A stretch of DNA of 64,000 nucleotides from Mesorhizobium sp. RMAD-H1 (GCF_014191375.1 NZ_JACHWN010000005.1:186001-250000), one strand, 5' to 3'. Counted from the stretch's first letter, positions 25,620-35,632 are shown. A program made the numbers and translations. Notes: generated by a model not told the origin, from the letters alone.

Positions 25620-28058
25620 ATGAGCGAAACGCTGAACCAGATTCGTTTTCGGTTGGACGGCATGGATTGCGCGTCCTGCGCCAACAAGATCGATGCAGCC
25701 GTGCGCCGCCTGGCGGGGGTGGATGATGTGTCCATATCGGTTCCCTCGGGCATGATGACGGTCAGCCATGATGGCAGCGGCAACCCCGAGGCGGTTATCA
25801 ACAAGCTGCGTGGGCTGGGTTATGGCGTCGAGCTCGTTACCCCTGGGAAAGAGCCGGCTGGACGCTGCCATGATCATGCGATCCAGGAAAAAGGCGCCTG
25901 CTGCGGGCATGGCCATGATCATACCCATGGCACGGAAATCGCGGCGAGCGCCGAGGATTTCCGCTTCCGGGTCGGCGGCATGGATTGTGCCTCCTGCGCG
26001 GCCAAGATCGACACGGCGGTGCGCCGCGTGGGCGGGGTCAAGGATGTTTCGGTTTCGGTCACCAGCGGTACCATGATCGTCAGCCATGACGGCACGGCCC
26101 GGAGCAGCGAGATCGTCGACAGGGTGGCCGCACTTGGCTACACGGCAGCGCTCGAAACGTCCGGCGAGGCATCAAAACCCCGGGTCCAGGCAAAGTCGCC
26201 ACCCTGGTGGCGTACCCGGAAGGGCCGGACGATGCTTGCCTGCGGCACCGGGCTTGCCGCAGCCTACGGGATGGGAAAGCTCTATCCTTCCATCGAGCTA
26301 TGGGCCTTCACGGCGGCACTGCTGATCGGCCTCATGCCGATTGCCTGGCGTGCTTACAGAGCGGCCATAAACGGCACACCGTTTTCGATCGAAACACTGA
26401 TGACCATCGCCGCCGTCGGTGCCGTCTTCATCGGCGCAACCGAAGAGGCGGCGGCGGTCGTCTTCCTTTTCCTGGTTGGCGAACTGCTGGAAGGCGTGGC
26501 AGCCGGCAAGGCGCGCGCGAGCATAGAATCGCTGATCGACCTGGTGCCCAAGACGGCTTTTCTGGAGCGCGGCGGTTCCACTTCGGAAGTTCCGGCGGAA
26601 AGCCTGCGGATCGGTGACATCATCGCCGTTCGGCCCGGCGACCGCATGCCGGCGGATGGCGAGATTGTCGCCGGCGAAAGCGCCATTGATGAAGCCCCCG
26701 TCACTGGTGAAAGCACGCCGGTCAGCAAGCGAGCCGGCGATACGGTCTTCGCGGGTACGATCAATGGCGAGGGTCTGCTGCGCATAAAGGTGACGGCGGC
26801 GGCAAGCGACAACACGATTGCCCGCGTGGTAAAGCTGGTCGAGGAAGCGCAGGAAGCCAAGGCGCCGACCGAGCGTTTCATCAATCGTTTCTCCACCTAT
26901 TACACGCCGGGTGTCGTTGCGGTGGCGGCGCTGGTAGCAATCCTGCCGCCAATGGTGGCAGGCGCTGCCTGGGACGAATGGATCTATAAAGGCCTTGCAA
27001 TCCTGTTGATCGGTTGCCCCTGTGCGCTGGTCATCTCGACCCCTGCGGCGATTGCGGCAGCCCTGTCATCAGGTGCGCGGCGAGGCCTCCTGGTAAAGGG
27101 CGGCGCGGTGCTCGAGACCATCGGCAAGATCACCGCGGCCTGCTTCGACAAGACCGGCACGCTGACCGAGGGCAAGCCGGAGGTGACGGATGTGCTGGCA
27201 GGGGCATTGCCGGAAAATGAGGTGCTGCGGCTCGCAGCCTCGCTCGACGCAGGCTCCAGCCATCCACTGGCACTGGCTATCATCGCCGCAGCGGGCGCGC
27301 GTGGGCTCTCGCTTTCTCCCATCGCCAATGGAAGGGCGCATGGCGGCAGGGGCGTTTCCGGCCGCGCCGGCAAAACCGAGCTGTTTCTCGGCTCGCGCAT
27401 GGCTGCAGGCGAAAAAGCGGCCATTCCGGCCGGCCTGGCGGCGCGCATTGCCGCCTGCAACAATGAGGGCAAGACGGTTTCCGTGCTGGTGGCCGATGGC
27501 AGGATCGCCGGTGCTATCGCGATGCGCGACGAGCCCCGCGCCGATGCGGTGATGGGGCTCAAGCGCCTGAAGGAGGCAGGCATCCGCACGATGATGCTCA
27601 CCGGCGACAACCGGCGAACGGCGGAAGCCATCGGCCGCGAACTCGACATAGAGGTGCGCGCCGAGCTTCTGCCCGGAGACAAACAGCGCATCGTCGGCGA
27701 ATTGCGCAAGGAGGGCGAGATCGTAGCCAAGATCGGCGACGGCATCAATGACGCCCCCGCGCTGGCCGCCGCCGATATCGGCATCGCCATGGGCGGCGGC
27801 ACCGATGTGGCGCTGGAGACAGCGGATGCCGCCCTGCTGCACGGTCGTGTCAGCGATGTGGCTGATATGATCGTTCTGTCAAATCGCACCATGCGCAACA
27901 TTCACCAGAATATTGCCATTGCGCTGGGCCTGAAGGCGGTGTTCCTGATGACGACAGTTCTCGGGATCACGGGACTCTGGCCGGCCATTCTGGCCGATAC
28001 GGGCGCCACCGTTTTGGTGACGATCAATGCGCTCCGGTTGCTGAACCAGTCTTCATGA
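25620..28058 (+). CDS. zntA: Zn2+/Cd2+/Pb2+-translocating P1B-type ATPase
   Basis: An 812-residue heavy-metal efflux pump. Two HMA domains each carry GMDCASC (Cys17/20 and Cys123/126), joined by a linker rich in His and Cys (about 83-104). Next come the membrane helices with TGES actuator motif, the metal-site CPC (Cys466-Pro-Cys468), phosphorylated Asp510 in DKTGTLT, SSHPLA, and GDGINDAP. The CPC plus the HMA type and the ZntR-like neighbour point to divalent Zn, Cd and Pb, not Cu. GGAAGAG precedes the ATG. A strong terminator follows the stop. Confidence 0.93.
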   Translation: MSETLNQIRFRLDGMDCASCANKIDAAVRRLAGVDDVSISVPSGMMTVSHDGSGNPEAVINKLRGLGYGVELVTPGKEPAGRCHDHAIQEKGACCGHGHDHTHGTEIAASAEDFRFRVGGMDCASCAAKIDTAVRRVGGVKDVSVSVTSGTMIVSHDGTARSSEIVDRVAALGYTAALETSGEASKPRVQAKSPPWWRTRKGRTMLACGTGLAAAYGMGKLYPSIELWAFTAALLIGLMPIAWRAYRAAINGTPFSIETLMTIAAVGAVFIGATEEAAAVVFLFLVGELLEGVAAGKARASIESLIDLVPKTAFLERGGSTSEVPAESLRIGDIIAVRPGDRMPADGEIVAGESAIDEAPVTGESTPVSKRAGDTVFAGTINGEGLLRIKVTAAASDNTIARVVKLVEEAQEAKAPTERFINRFSTYYTPGVVAVAALVAILPPMVAGAAWDEWIYKGLAILLIGCPCALVISTPAAIAAALSSGARRGLLVKGGAVLETIGKITAACFDKTGTLTEGKPEVTDVLAGALPENEVLRLAASLDAGSSHPLALAIIAAAGARGLSLSPIANGRAHGGRGVSGRAGKTELFLGSRMAAGEKAAIPAGLAARIAACNNEGKTVSVLVADGRIAGAIAMRDEPRADAVMGLKRLKEAGIRTMMLTGDNRRTAEAIGRELDIEVRAELLPGDKQRIVGELRKEGEIVAKIGDGINDAPALAAADIGIAMGGGTDVALETADAALLHGRVSDVADMIVLSNRTMRNIHQNIAIALGLKAVFLMTTVLGITGLWPAILADTGATVLVTINALRLLNQSS

Positions 28059-28061
28059 CGA

Positions 28062-28087
28062 AAAGGCCGAAGGAGACTTCGGCCTTT
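28062..28087. terminator. Terminator between zntA and the convergent hypothetical gene
   Basis: AAAGGCCGAAG, loop GAGA, CTTCGGCCTTT form an 11-bp stem whose A/T ends make it usable in both directions. It starts three bases after the zntA stop and ends 22 bases before the convergent gene's stop codon. Confidence 0.9.
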
Positions 28088-28109
28088 CACCCAATACCCG
28101 AGGGACCGT

Positions 28110-28571
28110 TCACTCGCCGATCAGCTGCTGGATCCGCGCCTTGTACTCGCGCCCGAAAGCGAGGTGCTCGGGATTGACGTCTCCCAGTTCATCGATCAAT
28201 TGCGGTTCGTTCTCGGCTTCGGCCGCGGCAAGGCTGCTCATCAATGCGAAATAGCCGACAATGTAGTCGCGCGGCTTCACCTGGTGCTTCGTCAGGACGG
28301 CCATGACATCCGGCTTGGCCTCCACTCCGGCGGTCAGCGAATCGAGCGTTACCGGCTCTCCCGCATTCGTGTCCTCCTCCTGGCCGGTGAGGTTGAGTGC
28401 CTGGAGTTCGGTCTGGATCGCTTCCATCCGGGCGAGAAAATCCTCGGTCAGGGGAAAGGCGTTCACCTCGGCCTGGGTTTCGAGCGAGGGCTGTGCCATA
28501 GCGGGAGCGGCTGTCAGCAGGGCGAGGGCTGGCCACAGGATCAGGGCGGCTTTCAAGATCAGGCGGAACAT
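28110..28571 (-). CDS. Exported protein of unknown function
   Basis: A 153-residue protein with a clear signal peptide (LILKAALILWPALALLTAAPAMA, cleavage before QPSLE). The mature part is acidic and mostly helical, with no Cys and no domain I recognise. It lies convergent to zntA and upstream of nothing obviously related. Whether it is metal-linked cannot be told. Compositional quality and the signal peptide support a real gene. Confidence 0.7.
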   Translation of the reverse strand: MFRLILKAALILWPALALLTAAPAMAQPSLETQAEVNAFPLTEDFLARMEAIQTELQALNLTGQEEDTNAGEPVTLDSLTAGVEAKPDVMAVLTKHQVKPRDYIVGYFALMSSLAAAEAENEPQLIDELGDVNPEHLAFGREYKARIQQLIGE

Positions 28572-28633
28572 ATCGTTTTTCCCGGGTGGGTCCGATTTTC
28601 ATTACGGCAGAACCGGCCGCAGGGAAAGCGGGA

Positions 28634-29059
28634 TTATTCCGGAAGCGCGCCTGGTTCCGCCATCTCGAATTGTGCGAAGTCGAAGCCGGGGGCGACGGTG
28701 CAGCCGACCAGCGTCCAGGCGCCAAGGCTCCTGGCCGTCTGCCACCAGCCCGCCGGCACCACGCCCTGCGGGCGCTCGCCCTTCTCCAGATCGAGGCCAA
28801 GGCGGATCGTCCGCCTGGCGCTGCCATCGGAGAGTTTCAGCTCCAGCGGGCTGCCGCCATACCAGTGCCAGACCTCGGCTGCGTCCCTGACGCGATGCCA
28901 GGCGGAGATTTGTCCCGCCTCGAGCAGGAAATAGATCGCGGTCGAATGGCCGCGCCCGCCGGCGGCTTCATTGTCGCGGAAGGTCTCCACGAACCAGCCG
29001 CCCTCCGGATGCGGCTGCATGCCAAGCGTCCTGCGGATGGCTTCGGGTGTCGGCGTCAT
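28634..29059 (-). CDS. Cupin-fold protein (DUF985)
   Basis: A 141-residue cupin of the DUF985 type: HPEGGWFVETFRD, STAIYFLLEAGQISAWHRV, DAAEVWHWYGGSPLEL and GWWQTARSLGAWTLVGCTVAPGF are the recognisable blocks of the barrel. Some relatives are described as epimerase-like or sugar-binding; the activity is unsettled. The ATG at 29059 overlaps the gloB stop by one base (TGATG), so it is translated with gloB. The frame extends further upstream inside gloB but that part is not protein-like. Confidence 0.85.
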   Translation of the reverse strand: MTPTPEAIRRTLGMQPHPEGGWFVETFRDNEAAGGRGHSTAIYFLLEAGQISAWHRVRDAAEVWHWYGGSPLELKLSDGSARRTIRLGLDLEKGERPQGVVPAGWWQTARSLGAWTLVGCTVAPGFDFAQFEMAEPGALPE

Positions 29060-29850
29060 CAGAAATGATCCTTGCGCTTGCGGATCTCGGCGAAGACCTC
29101 CTCGTCGCTGGCATCCTGCATCCCGAGCCGCACGCGGATGCGCGGATCGTGCCAGCGCAGGAAGGGGTTGGTCGCCATCTCGAGCGCAATCGTCGTGGGC
29201 AGCGTCGGCCTGCCCGCCCCGCGCAGGCGGGCGATCTCCTTCGCGCGCTCCTTCAGCGCCGGGTTTTCCGGATCGATGGTGAGGGCAAAACGGGCGTTGC
29301 TCTCGGTATATTCGTGTCCGCAATAGACCGACGTGTCGCCCGGCAATTCTATGAGCCGCGACAGCGAGCGGAACATCGTCGCCGGCGTGCCCTCGAAGAG
29401 CCTGCCGCAGCCGAGCGCGAACAGCGTATCGCCGGTGAAGGCCACCTTGGCCTGCGGCAGGTAATAGGAGATCTCGCCCGCCGTGTGGCCGGGTGTCGCG
29501 ATCGCCTGGACCTCGAAGCGGCCGAAATCAAAGCGGTCGCCGTCGGAAACGGTGCGGTCGATGCCGGGGATCGAGGCCTTCTCGGCCTCAGGGCCGATGA
29601 TGGTCAGGCCGAATCTCTGCTTGAGCGGCAGATTGGCCTCGACATGGTCGGGATGGTGATGGGTGGTGAAGATGAAATCGAGCTCCCATCCGCGCCGCCT
29701 CAGCGCCGCCAGGATCGGCGCTTCCTCCGGCGCGTCGATGGCGGCGGTGAGCCCGCTCTCCGGATCGTGAATCAGCACGCCGAAATTATCGCTGCGGCAG
29801 GTGAACTGCTCGATATCAAGCCGGGGCAGAGGGGACATTGAGTGTACCAT
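29059..29850 (-). CDS. gloB: Hydroxyacylglutathione hydrolase (glyoxalase II)
   Basis: A 263-residue metallo-beta-lactamase-fold enzyme cleaving S-lactoylglutathione in methylglyoxal detoxification. THHHPDH (His64, His66, Asp68, His69) is the dinuclear metal motif, with PGHTAGE, FTGDTLF and CGHEYT supplying further ligands. The HAGH C-terminal domain contains NPFLRW. Start at 29850 is the first ATG with GGAA upstream; a second ATG four codons in has no ribosome-binding site. Coupled to the downstream cupin gene. Confidence 0.94.
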   Translation of the reverse strand: MVHSMSPLPRLDIEQFTCRSDNFGVLIHDPESGLTAAIDAPEEAPILAALRRRGWELDFIFTTHHHPDHVEANLPLKQRFGLTIIGPEAEKASIPGIDRTVSDGDRFDFGRFEVQAIATPGHTAGEISYYLPQAKVAFTGDTLFALGCGRLFEGTPATMFRSLSRLIELPGDTSVYCGHEYTESNARFALTIDPENPALKERAKEIARLRGAGRPTLPTTIALEMATNPFLRWHDPRIRVRLGMQDASDEEVFAEIRKRKDHF

Positions 29851-29999
29851 TTCGCAAATTCCAGTCTTGCGGCCCGGAACCTGCGGCTATCGCAGCGACC
29901 ACGGCCGAGCCGCGCCCATAAGAGCGCGGTACGGCGGCTTGTGCAAGAAACAGTTTTGCGAAAGGGAAACCGCCCGATCGGAGTCTCCGGGCGTTGGCT

Positions 30000-30434
30000 T
30001 CAATGGCCGAGCAGGGCGTATTGCCTGACCCAGCCGGCAGCGCGGTTGGCGACCGAGACAGTGCCGGATATGGCCCTGTCGACGGTATCGGTCACGGTCT
30101 GGTAGCCGAAGCGGGTGCGCTTGGCCACAACGACCTTTGGTTCCACGGGAATGCCGGCTGCCGCATCCATTGTAGGCCTGTCGCCGATATGGGCGGGGAG
30201 GGTGACCTTCGGGCTCACCGACGCCAGGAGGTGCCGTCCTGCAGGGCCGGCCGGCCGGCATGTGGCGGTGATCAGCGGATAGGCCATGTCCCGGCCGCCC
30301 CTGATCTCGCGCGCCAGGTCCTTCTCGCATTCCTGCATGCTGGTCCAGCCTGCATCGGCCGTGCGGATATATTCGCACTGCTTGGCGTCGCAGTCGCAAC
30401 CCATGAGGGTCATGACGATGAGTGCCGTTTTCAT
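30000..30434 (-). CDS. Cys-rich exported protein of unknown function
   Basis: A 144-residue protein with a short hydrophobic start (MKTALIVMTLMG) directly followed by CDCDAKQC. The LMGC could be a lipobox, though Met at -2 is unusual, so secretion type is unclear. Four Cys occur in the first 40 residues (11-20 region plus QECEKD). The C-terminal half contains RFGYQTVTDTVDRAI. I recognise no domain. It is isolated, between gloB and yciB. Confidence 0.65.
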   Translation of the reverse strand: MKTALIVMTLMGCDCDAKQCEYIRTADAGWTSMQECEKDLAREIRGGRDMAYPLITATCRPAGPAGRHLLASVSPKVTLPAHIGDRPTMDAAAGIPVEPKVVVAKRTRFGYQTVTDTVDRAISGTVSVANRAAGWVRQYALLGH

Positions 30435-30558
30435 GTCCCCAAACTCCGAAGAATCACGCGATAAGCGGATTTATTTCAGGGGAAAACGGCAGCACTTCGC
30501 TCCGAAAATGGAAAGATTATGGACGAATTTCGCTGGATTACGCCGATATTGCCACAAT

Positions 30559-31254
30559 TCAGGGTTGCTTTTCCCGCGAGGGCGTCAACTTCTTGTCTTC
30601 TGCGGCTTCCAACGAGTGCTTCATGATGAGACGCATCTGGGACAGGGTGAAGGCGATGGTGATCGGCATGATGCCCCACACCTTGAAGGCCACCCAAGTA
30701 TCGGTGGAGAAATTGCGCCAGACCACCTCGTTGAGGACAGCAAGCAGCAGGAAAAACAGGCCCCAGCGGAAGGTGAGCTTGCGCCAGCCTTCGGCATCGA
30801 GCTTGAAGGCCTGGTCGAAGACATAACCCAGAAGCGACTTGCCGAAGGCGAGGCCGCCGAGGAGAACCACGCCGAACAGCGTGTTGACGATGGTCGGCTT
30901 CATCTTGATGAAGGTGTCGTTGTGCAGCCAGAGCGTCAGCGTGCCGAAGGCCAGCACCACGATGCCGGAGACGAGCGGCATGATCGGCAGGGTGCGGGTC
31001 ATCGCCCAGGAGACGGTGAGCGCCAGAACCGTCGCCGCCATGAAGAGCGCGGTCGCTAGAAAGATCGGGCCGCCGATCGCGCCGAGAACGGGGAAGCGCT
31101 CCAGCAGCCATTCGCCGCGCGAGTTGGCGAAAAAGAAGACGAGCAGGGGGCCAAGCTCCAATGCCAGCTTGAGCAGGGGCGGCACTTCCTTGCGGATCGG
31201 GTCCGACCGGGTTGCCGGATCGGATGGATCGCGTTCGAAGATCGGGTGTTCCAT
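30559..31254 (-). CDS. yciB: Septation protein A homologue (YciB)
   Basis: A 231-residue inner-membrane protein with five or six helices. [19 protein letters not shown] and [28 protein letters not shown] are family signatures. YciB/IspZ proteins influence envelope integrity and septation, and were named from Shigella intracellular septation. The start follows immediately on the ftsY stop, so both are probably on one mRNA from ftsY. The N-terminal 22 residues are charged and cytoplasmic. Confidence 0.92.
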   Translation of the reverse strand: MEHPIFERDPSDPATRSDPIRKEVPPLLKLALELGPLLVFFFANSRGEWLLERFPVLGAIGGPIFLATALFMAATVLALTVSWAMTRTLPIMPLVSGIVVLAFGTLTLWLHNDTFIKMKPTIVNTLFGVVLLGGLAFGKSLLGYVFDQAFKLDAEGWRKLTFRWGLFFLLLAVLNEVVWRNFSTDTWVAFKVWGIMPITIAFTLSQMRLIMKHSLEAAEDKKLTPSREKQP

Positions 31255-32775
31255 TCATGCCACTCCTGCGATTGCGCGGGCGAAGTCCTTCGCGGCAAAG
31301 GGTTCGAGATCGTCGACACCTTCGCCGACGCCGATGAAATAGACCGGTAATTTGTACTTGGCCGAGATGGAGACGAGGATGCCGCCGCGCGCCGTGCCGT
31401 CGAGCTTGGTCATGACGAGGCCGTTGACGCCCGCGACATTGCGGAAGATTTCGACCTGGTTGAGCGCGTTCTGGCCAGTGGTGGCGTCGAGCGTCTGCAG
31501 CACGGTATGCGGCGCTTCGGGGTCGTTCTTGCCCAGCACGCGGACGATCTTGGCGAGTTCGTCCATCAGCTCGGTCTTGTTCTGAAGGCGGCCGGCCGTG
31601 TCTATGATCAGCACGTCGCTTCCCGCAGCCTTGGCCTTTTCCCAGGCATCATAGGCGAGCCCCGCCGCATCCGCACCGAGTTTCGAGGAGATTACCGGCG
31701 CGCCAGTGCGCTCGCCCCAGATATGAAGCTGCTCGATCGCCGCGGCGCGGAAGGTGTCGCCCGCCGCGAGCATCACCTTCAGGCCGCCGGCGGTGAGCTT
31801 GGCGGCGAGCTTGCCGATGGTCGTGGTCTTGCCGGTGCCGTTGACGCCGACCACCAGAATGACATGGGGCTTGTGCGAGAGATCGAGCTCCAGCGGTTTT
31901 GCCACGGGAGCCAAAACCTTTTCGATCTCGGCGCTCAGAACCGCGCGCACTTCATCCGTGGCGATGTCCTTGCCGTAACGCCCGGAGGCCAACGCGTCGG
32001 TGATGCGCATCGAGGTCTCCATTCCGAGATCGGCCTGGATCAGCACGTCCTCCAGATCCTGGAGCGTATCCTCATCGAGCTTGCGCCTGGTGAAGATGCC
32101 GCCGATGGAATCGCCCAATTGCTGCGAGGAACGCGACAGGCCCTTGCGCAGGCGCTCGAACCAGGTCGCCTTCTTCTCGGGTTCGGCGGGGGGAGGAACT
32201 TCCTCCTCGCGCGCCTCGACCGATTTTCCCACCGCGACCTTTTTCGGCTTCGGTGGCGCCGGTTGCGGAGCGGGTTCCGGTTGGGCGGCGATGGGCGGCT
32301 GCGGTTCTGCCTCTGCCCCGGACCGGGGCTCTGCCGGCGGCTCGACGGCAGGCGGCGTGTCGATAGGGATCTCGACTTCCGCGAGAGGGCTTTCTTCCTG
32401 CTCGAGCTCCGGCTCCGTCGGCTCGGGTTCGACTATCTTCTCTTCGTCAAAGGCCGCTATCTCGGCAGCGGATTGCGCCGGCTCCTGCGGCTGATCCTCT
32501 TCCGCAGGCTGTCCAACCTGTTCCTCGATCCTGATTTCAGGCTCGGCGGCCGCTTCTTGAGCCTTCGGCTCCTCGCGGGCTTCCTCGGGCTCAGCCGGTG
32601 CTTGTGTTGGAGAAGGCTGTGCTTCGGCCTCCTTCAGGGGAGCGTCCACGGGAACAGCTTCGGATGCTTCCGGAGCGGGTACGCCGGCCGCCTCCTCGGG
32701 CGCCCCCTCGACGGGCACCTCCTCGACCTCCTTCTTGCCGAAGGAAAAGATCTTCTTGATGAATTCCAGAGCCAT
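31255..32775 (-). CDS. ftsY: Signal recognition particle receptor FtsY
   Basis: A 506-residue SRP receptor GTPase that docks ribosome-SRP complexes at the membrane. About 200 N-terminal residues form an acidic, Pro/Glu/Ala-rich A domain with little sequence conservation. The NG domain follows: [17 protein letters not shown] is the P-loop, DTAGRLQNK the G3 motif, and [10 protein letters not shown] the base-recognition and closing segment. Start [15 protein letters not shown] includes the amphipathic membrane-targeting helix. It lies between mtaB and yciB in a minus-strand operon with dapF. Confidence 0.96.
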   Translation of the reverse strand: MALEFIKKIFSFGKKEVEEVPVEGAPEEAAGVPAPEASEAVPVDAPLKEAEAQPSPTQAPAEPEEAREEPKAQEAAAEPEIRIEEQVGQPAEEDQPQEPAQSAAEIAAFDEEKIVEPEPTEPELEQEESPLAEVEIPIDTPPAVEPPAEPRSGAEAEPQPPIAAQPEPAPQPAPPKPKKVAVGKSVEAREEEVPPPAEPEKKATWFERLRKGLSRSSQQLGDSIGGIFTRRKLDEDTLQDLEDVLIQADLGMETSMRITDALASGRYGKDIATDEVRAVLSAEIEKVLAPVAKPLELDLSHKPHVILVVGVNGTGKTTTIGKLAAKLTAGGLKVMLAAGDTFRAAAIEQLHIWGERTGAPVISSKLGADAAGLAYDAWEKAKAAGSDVLIIDTAGRLQNKTELMDELAKIVRVLGKNDPEAPHTVLQTLDATTGQNALNQVEIFRNVAGVNGLVMTKLDGTARGGILVSISAKYKLPVYFIGVGEGVDDLEPFAAKDFARAIAGVA

Positions 32776-32793
32776 GAATGCCGTTTCTGTTCG

Positions 32794-34077
32794 TTAAGCC
32801 GCTTGCCGGTCGGCCGGTGCTGCGATCAGCTTGTCGCCGTCATGCCCGGCGATCAGCCGTTCGACGATCGAGCCCGGCTCGCCGCCTTCGAGGGCGGTCA
32901 AGGTGAAGCCCTCGGTGCGACCCAGCCCCTCGCGCTCGACAAGGATCTTCTGCACGGTGCCCGCAAGCTTCGCCATATGCGCGGCATAGGCGCGGTCGCC
33001 TGCGCTCCTCAGCCGCGCGGCACGCTCCTTGACGATCTGCCGCGCCACCTGCGGCATGCGCGCGGCGGGCGTGCCCTCGCGGGGCGAGAACGGGAAGACA
33101 TGCAGATGCGTCAGCCCGCATTCCTCTACGATCTTCACTGAATTTCCGAACATTTCCTCGGTTTCGGTCGGGAAACCGGCGATGATGTCGGCGCCGAAGA
33201 CGATATCCGGCCTGATCTCGCGCACCGTCTCGCAGAAGCGGATGGAATCGTCGCGTAAGTGCCGGCGCTTCATGCGCTTCAGGATCATGTCGTCGCCCGA
33301 TTGCAGCGACAGGTGCAGATGCGGCATCAGGCGCTTCTCGGTCGCCAGCGCCTCCATCAAATCGTCATCGGCCTCGATGGAATCGATGGAGGAAAGGCGC
33401 AGGCGCTGGAGGTCGGGCACCTGGGCGAGGATCGTCTTCACCAGCTTGCCGAGGCGAAGGCTGCCCGGCAGGTCGGGGCCATAGCTGGTCATGTCGACGC
33501 CTGTCAGCACCACCTCCAGATAGCCATTGCCGACGAGGCGCTTCACCTGCTCGACCACGGCGCCCATCGGCACGGAGCGTGAATTGCCGCGACCATAGGG
33601 GATGATACAGAAGGTGCAGCGATGGTCGCAGCCGTTCTGCACCTGCACGAAGGCGCGGGCGCGGCCCTCTATGGCGTCCACCATATGGCTCGCCGTCTCG
33701 TGCACTTCCATGATGTCGTTGACGCGAACTTTCTCGAATTGGTTGACGCCGAAATCCGGCAGCATCCGGTAGGAGCTGGATTTCAGCTTCTCTTCGTTAC
33801 CAAGAACGAGATCGACCTCATCCATGGCGGCGAAATCATCGGCACCGGTCTGGGCGGCGCAGCCGGTGACGATGATGCGCGCTCGCGGGTTTTCCCGGCG
33901 CGCCTTGCGGATTGCCTGCCGCGCCTGCCGCACCGCCTCGCTGGTGACGGCGCAGGTGTTGAAGACGATCGCGCCGCCCTCGACCTGCCCAAGACCGGCG
34001 GCGTCGGCCTCGCGCTTCATCACCTCGGATTCATAGGTGTTGAGGCGGCAGCCGAAGGTGACGATCTCGACCGCCAT
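32794..34077 (-). CDS. mtaB: tRNA t6A methylthiotransferase MtaB
   Basis: A 427-residue radical-SAM enzyme converting t6A37 to ms2t6A37 in tRNAs reading ANN codons. The UPF0004 domain supplies cysteines in FGCRLNTYES, FNTCAVT and VTGCAAQ for one cluster. The radical-SAM cluster motif is CDHRCTFC, followed by GRGNSRS. The HPFSPREGTPAARM-like segment and a C-terminal TRAM-type region end the protein. The start overlaps the dapF stop by one base (TAATG), so the two are coupled. Confidence 0.94.
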   Translation of the reverse strand: MAVEIVTFGCRLNTYESEVMKREADAAGLGQVEGGAIVFNTCAVTSEAVRQARQAIRKARRENPRARIIVTGCAAQTGADDFAAMDEVDLVLGNEEKLKSSSYRMLPDFGVNQFEKVRVNDIMEVHETASHMVDAIEGRARAFVQVQNGCDHRCTFCIIPYGRGNSRSVPMGAVVEQVKRLVGNGYLEVVLTGVDMTSYGPDLPGSLRLGKLVKTILAQVPDLQRLRLSSIDSIEADDDLMEALATEKRLMPHLHLSLQSGDDMILKRMKRRHLRDDSIRFCETVREIRPDIVFGADIIAGFPTETEEMFGNSVKIVEECGLTHLHVFPFSPREGTPAARMPQVARQIVKERAARLRSAGDRAYAAHMAKLAGTVQKILVEREGLGRTEGFTLTALEGGEPGSIVERLIAGHDGDKLIAAPADRQAA

Positions 34078-34976
34078 TATGCCGCACCCCGCTTGATCGG
34101 CGCGGCGGCGGCGTCACGTGACCATGCGCCGGTGGCCGGATCGAAGGTGCCGGAGAACTCCCATTCCGCCGGCCCCGTCATGATCAGGTGATCGTCGTCG
34201 CGCCACTCGATCTCAAGTGGTCCGCCGGGGACGGTGACCGTAACGCGGCGGTCGGTACGCCCCGTTCGCGCGGCGCTGACGGCGGCGGCGCAGGCGGCAG
34301 AGCCGCAGGCACGGGTGAGCCCGGCGCCGCGTTCCCATGTGCGCAGGGTCAGCGCGTCGTTTGCCGTGACCTGGGCAATCGAGATGTTGGCGCGCTCGGG
34401 AAAGATCGGGTGATGCTCCAGCAGCGGACCGAATTTTTCCAGCTCAAAGGACCAGACATCGCGATCGACCCAGAAGATCGCATGCGGATTGCCCATCGAG
34501 GCGACGGATGGCGAATGCAGCACGGGTGCGTCGATCGGGCCGACCTGCAGCTCGATGCGGCTTGTATCGGCGAACTCCTCGGCAAGCGGGATCTCCCGCC
34601 AGTCGAAGCGCGGCCTGCCCATATCGACGGAAATGAGGCCATCCTTATGCTCAGCTGCCGTCAATATGCCCGCCAGCGTCTCGAAGGCGAAGCGGTCGCG
34701 GCCCGTCTCAGCAGCCAGCGCCTGCACGACGCAGCGCATGCCGTTGCCGCAGGCCTGCGCCTGCGTGCCGTCACAATTGATGATCTCGATATAATAGTCG
34801 GTGCCCGGCGTCTTCGGGTCGTGAATGGCCATGATCTGGTCGAACTTCGTCGAGGGATCACGCGCGAGCGCAATCGCCGCCGCCGGCGCGACATGGTCGC
34901 TCCGTCCGCGCATGTCGGCAACGATGATCTCGTTGCCGAGCCCGTTCATCCTGGCAAAAGCCGCCTGTTCGCCCAT
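34077..34976 (-). CDS. dapF: Diaminopimelate epimerase
   Basis: A 299-residue PLP-independent epimerase converting LL- to meso-diaminopimelate for lysine and peptidoglycan. The two catalytic cysteines are seen in [10 protein letters not shown] (Cys76) and [11 protein letters not shown]. The N-terminus [15 protein letters not shown] is typical. It heads the dapF-mtaB-ftsY-yciB run; no upstream gene lies within 110 bases on this strand. No anomalies. Confidence 0.96.
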   Translation of the reverse strand: MGEQAAFARMNGLGNEIIVADMRGRSDHVAPAAAIALARDPSTKFDQIMAIHDPKTPGTDYYIEIINCDGTQAQACGNGMRCVVQALAAETGRDRFAFETLAGILTAAEHKDGLISVDMGRPRFDWREIPLAEEFADTSRIELQVGPIDAPVLHSPSVASMGNPHAIFWVDRDVWSFELEKFGPLLEHHPIFPERANISIAQVTANDALTLRTWERGAGLTRACGSAACAAAVSAARTGRTDRRVTVTVPGGPLEIEWRDDDHLIMTGPAEWEFSGTFDPATGAWSRDAAAAPIKRGAA

Positions 34977-35090
34977 GGCCTTTTCGCTATGGTCCCAAAT
35001 TCACCGATATTGGGCTTATATGGCGGAATTGACGGGGAATTGCCAGTGTCTGGTTTGACGCCCGTCCGGGAACGATGATTCCGGAGAATG

Positions 35091-35255
35091 TCAGGCCACG
35101 ACGATACCGCCGAAGATGAGCGCCAGCAGCAGCACGATCAGCACGATGAAGATCAGAAGCTTGGCGCCGGTGGCGGCTGCCCCGGCAACGCCTCGAAAGC
35201 CGAGGAGGCTGGCGATGGCCGCCACGATGAGGAGAATGAATATCCATTTGATCAT
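35091..35255 (-). CDS. Small DUF1328 (YtjA-type) membrane protein
   Basis: A 54-residue hydrophobic protein, too short for common ORF cut-offs. It starts MIKWIFILLIVAAIASLLGF, has a Gly/Ala hinge (RGVAGAAATGAK) and a second helix with IVLIVLLLALIFGG. This is the pattern of the UPF0391/DUF1328 family, two-helix inner-membrane proteins sometimes induced by stress. GGGGATCGC precedes the ATG. It stands alone downstream of dapF's promoter side, in opposite orientation to omp19. Confidence 0.85.
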   Translation of the reverse strand: MIKWIFILLIVAAIASLLGFRGVAGAAATGAKLLIFIVLIVLLLALIFGGIVVA

Positions 35256-35551
35256 GATGCGATCCCCGGTAACGGTTCGACATGGGAGGAATTACCCGGG
35301 CCTCTAACGGGGGATCGAAGTTCGGGTTCCCATATCGGCCTTGCGACGAGGACGATGTGCGTCGAGGTGTGACATCCTTGTCCCAGTCACAGGATTTTTT
35401 GAACAAATGGCGGCGTGGAGGGTGGCTATGGTGCCGAAAAATCGGCCGTACGGTTGCATTTTCGACAACATCGCCATTTTATCACTACGCATCGGCTTGG
35501 AGATCGATTGCGATTTTCGGATCGCCCGGTGCGTGGATTCTTGGACGAGCC

Positions 35552-35598
35552 GCATGATCATGTCGGAAAAATCTGCAACTTTGCGGGATCGTGCTCTA
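35552..35598. repeat. Dispersed palindromic repeat, copy B
   Basis: Ends GCATGATC and GATCGTGC are inverted with one G-T pair. The right part, AACTTTGCGGGATCGTGCTCTAG, is near-identical to copy A read on the minus strand and to copy C. It lies immediately upstream of the omp19 promoter. Confidence 0.7.
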
Positions 35599-35603
35599 GC
35601 ATA

Positions 35604-35632
35604 TTGACCAGAAGCAATGTCGGGAATACGAG
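35604..35632 (+). promoter_or_regulatory. Likely promoter of the omp19-type gene
   Basis: TTGACC at 35604-35609, a 17-base spacer and TACGAG at 35627-35632. The -35 is strong for alphaproteobacteria, the -10 only partial. It would give a leader of roughly 20 bases before the start at 35660. Confidence 0.4.

Noticed and set aside
34112-34125. GTCACGTGAC palindrome as a third parS site
   Set aside because: Only the CACGTG core and one flanking pair match; the outer TGTTT/AAACA positions are absent and it is far from parAB.
35304-35607. Overlapping short frames on both strands in the DUF1328-omp19 gap
   Set aside because: No ribosome-binding sites, no domains, and they run into the palindromic repeat.
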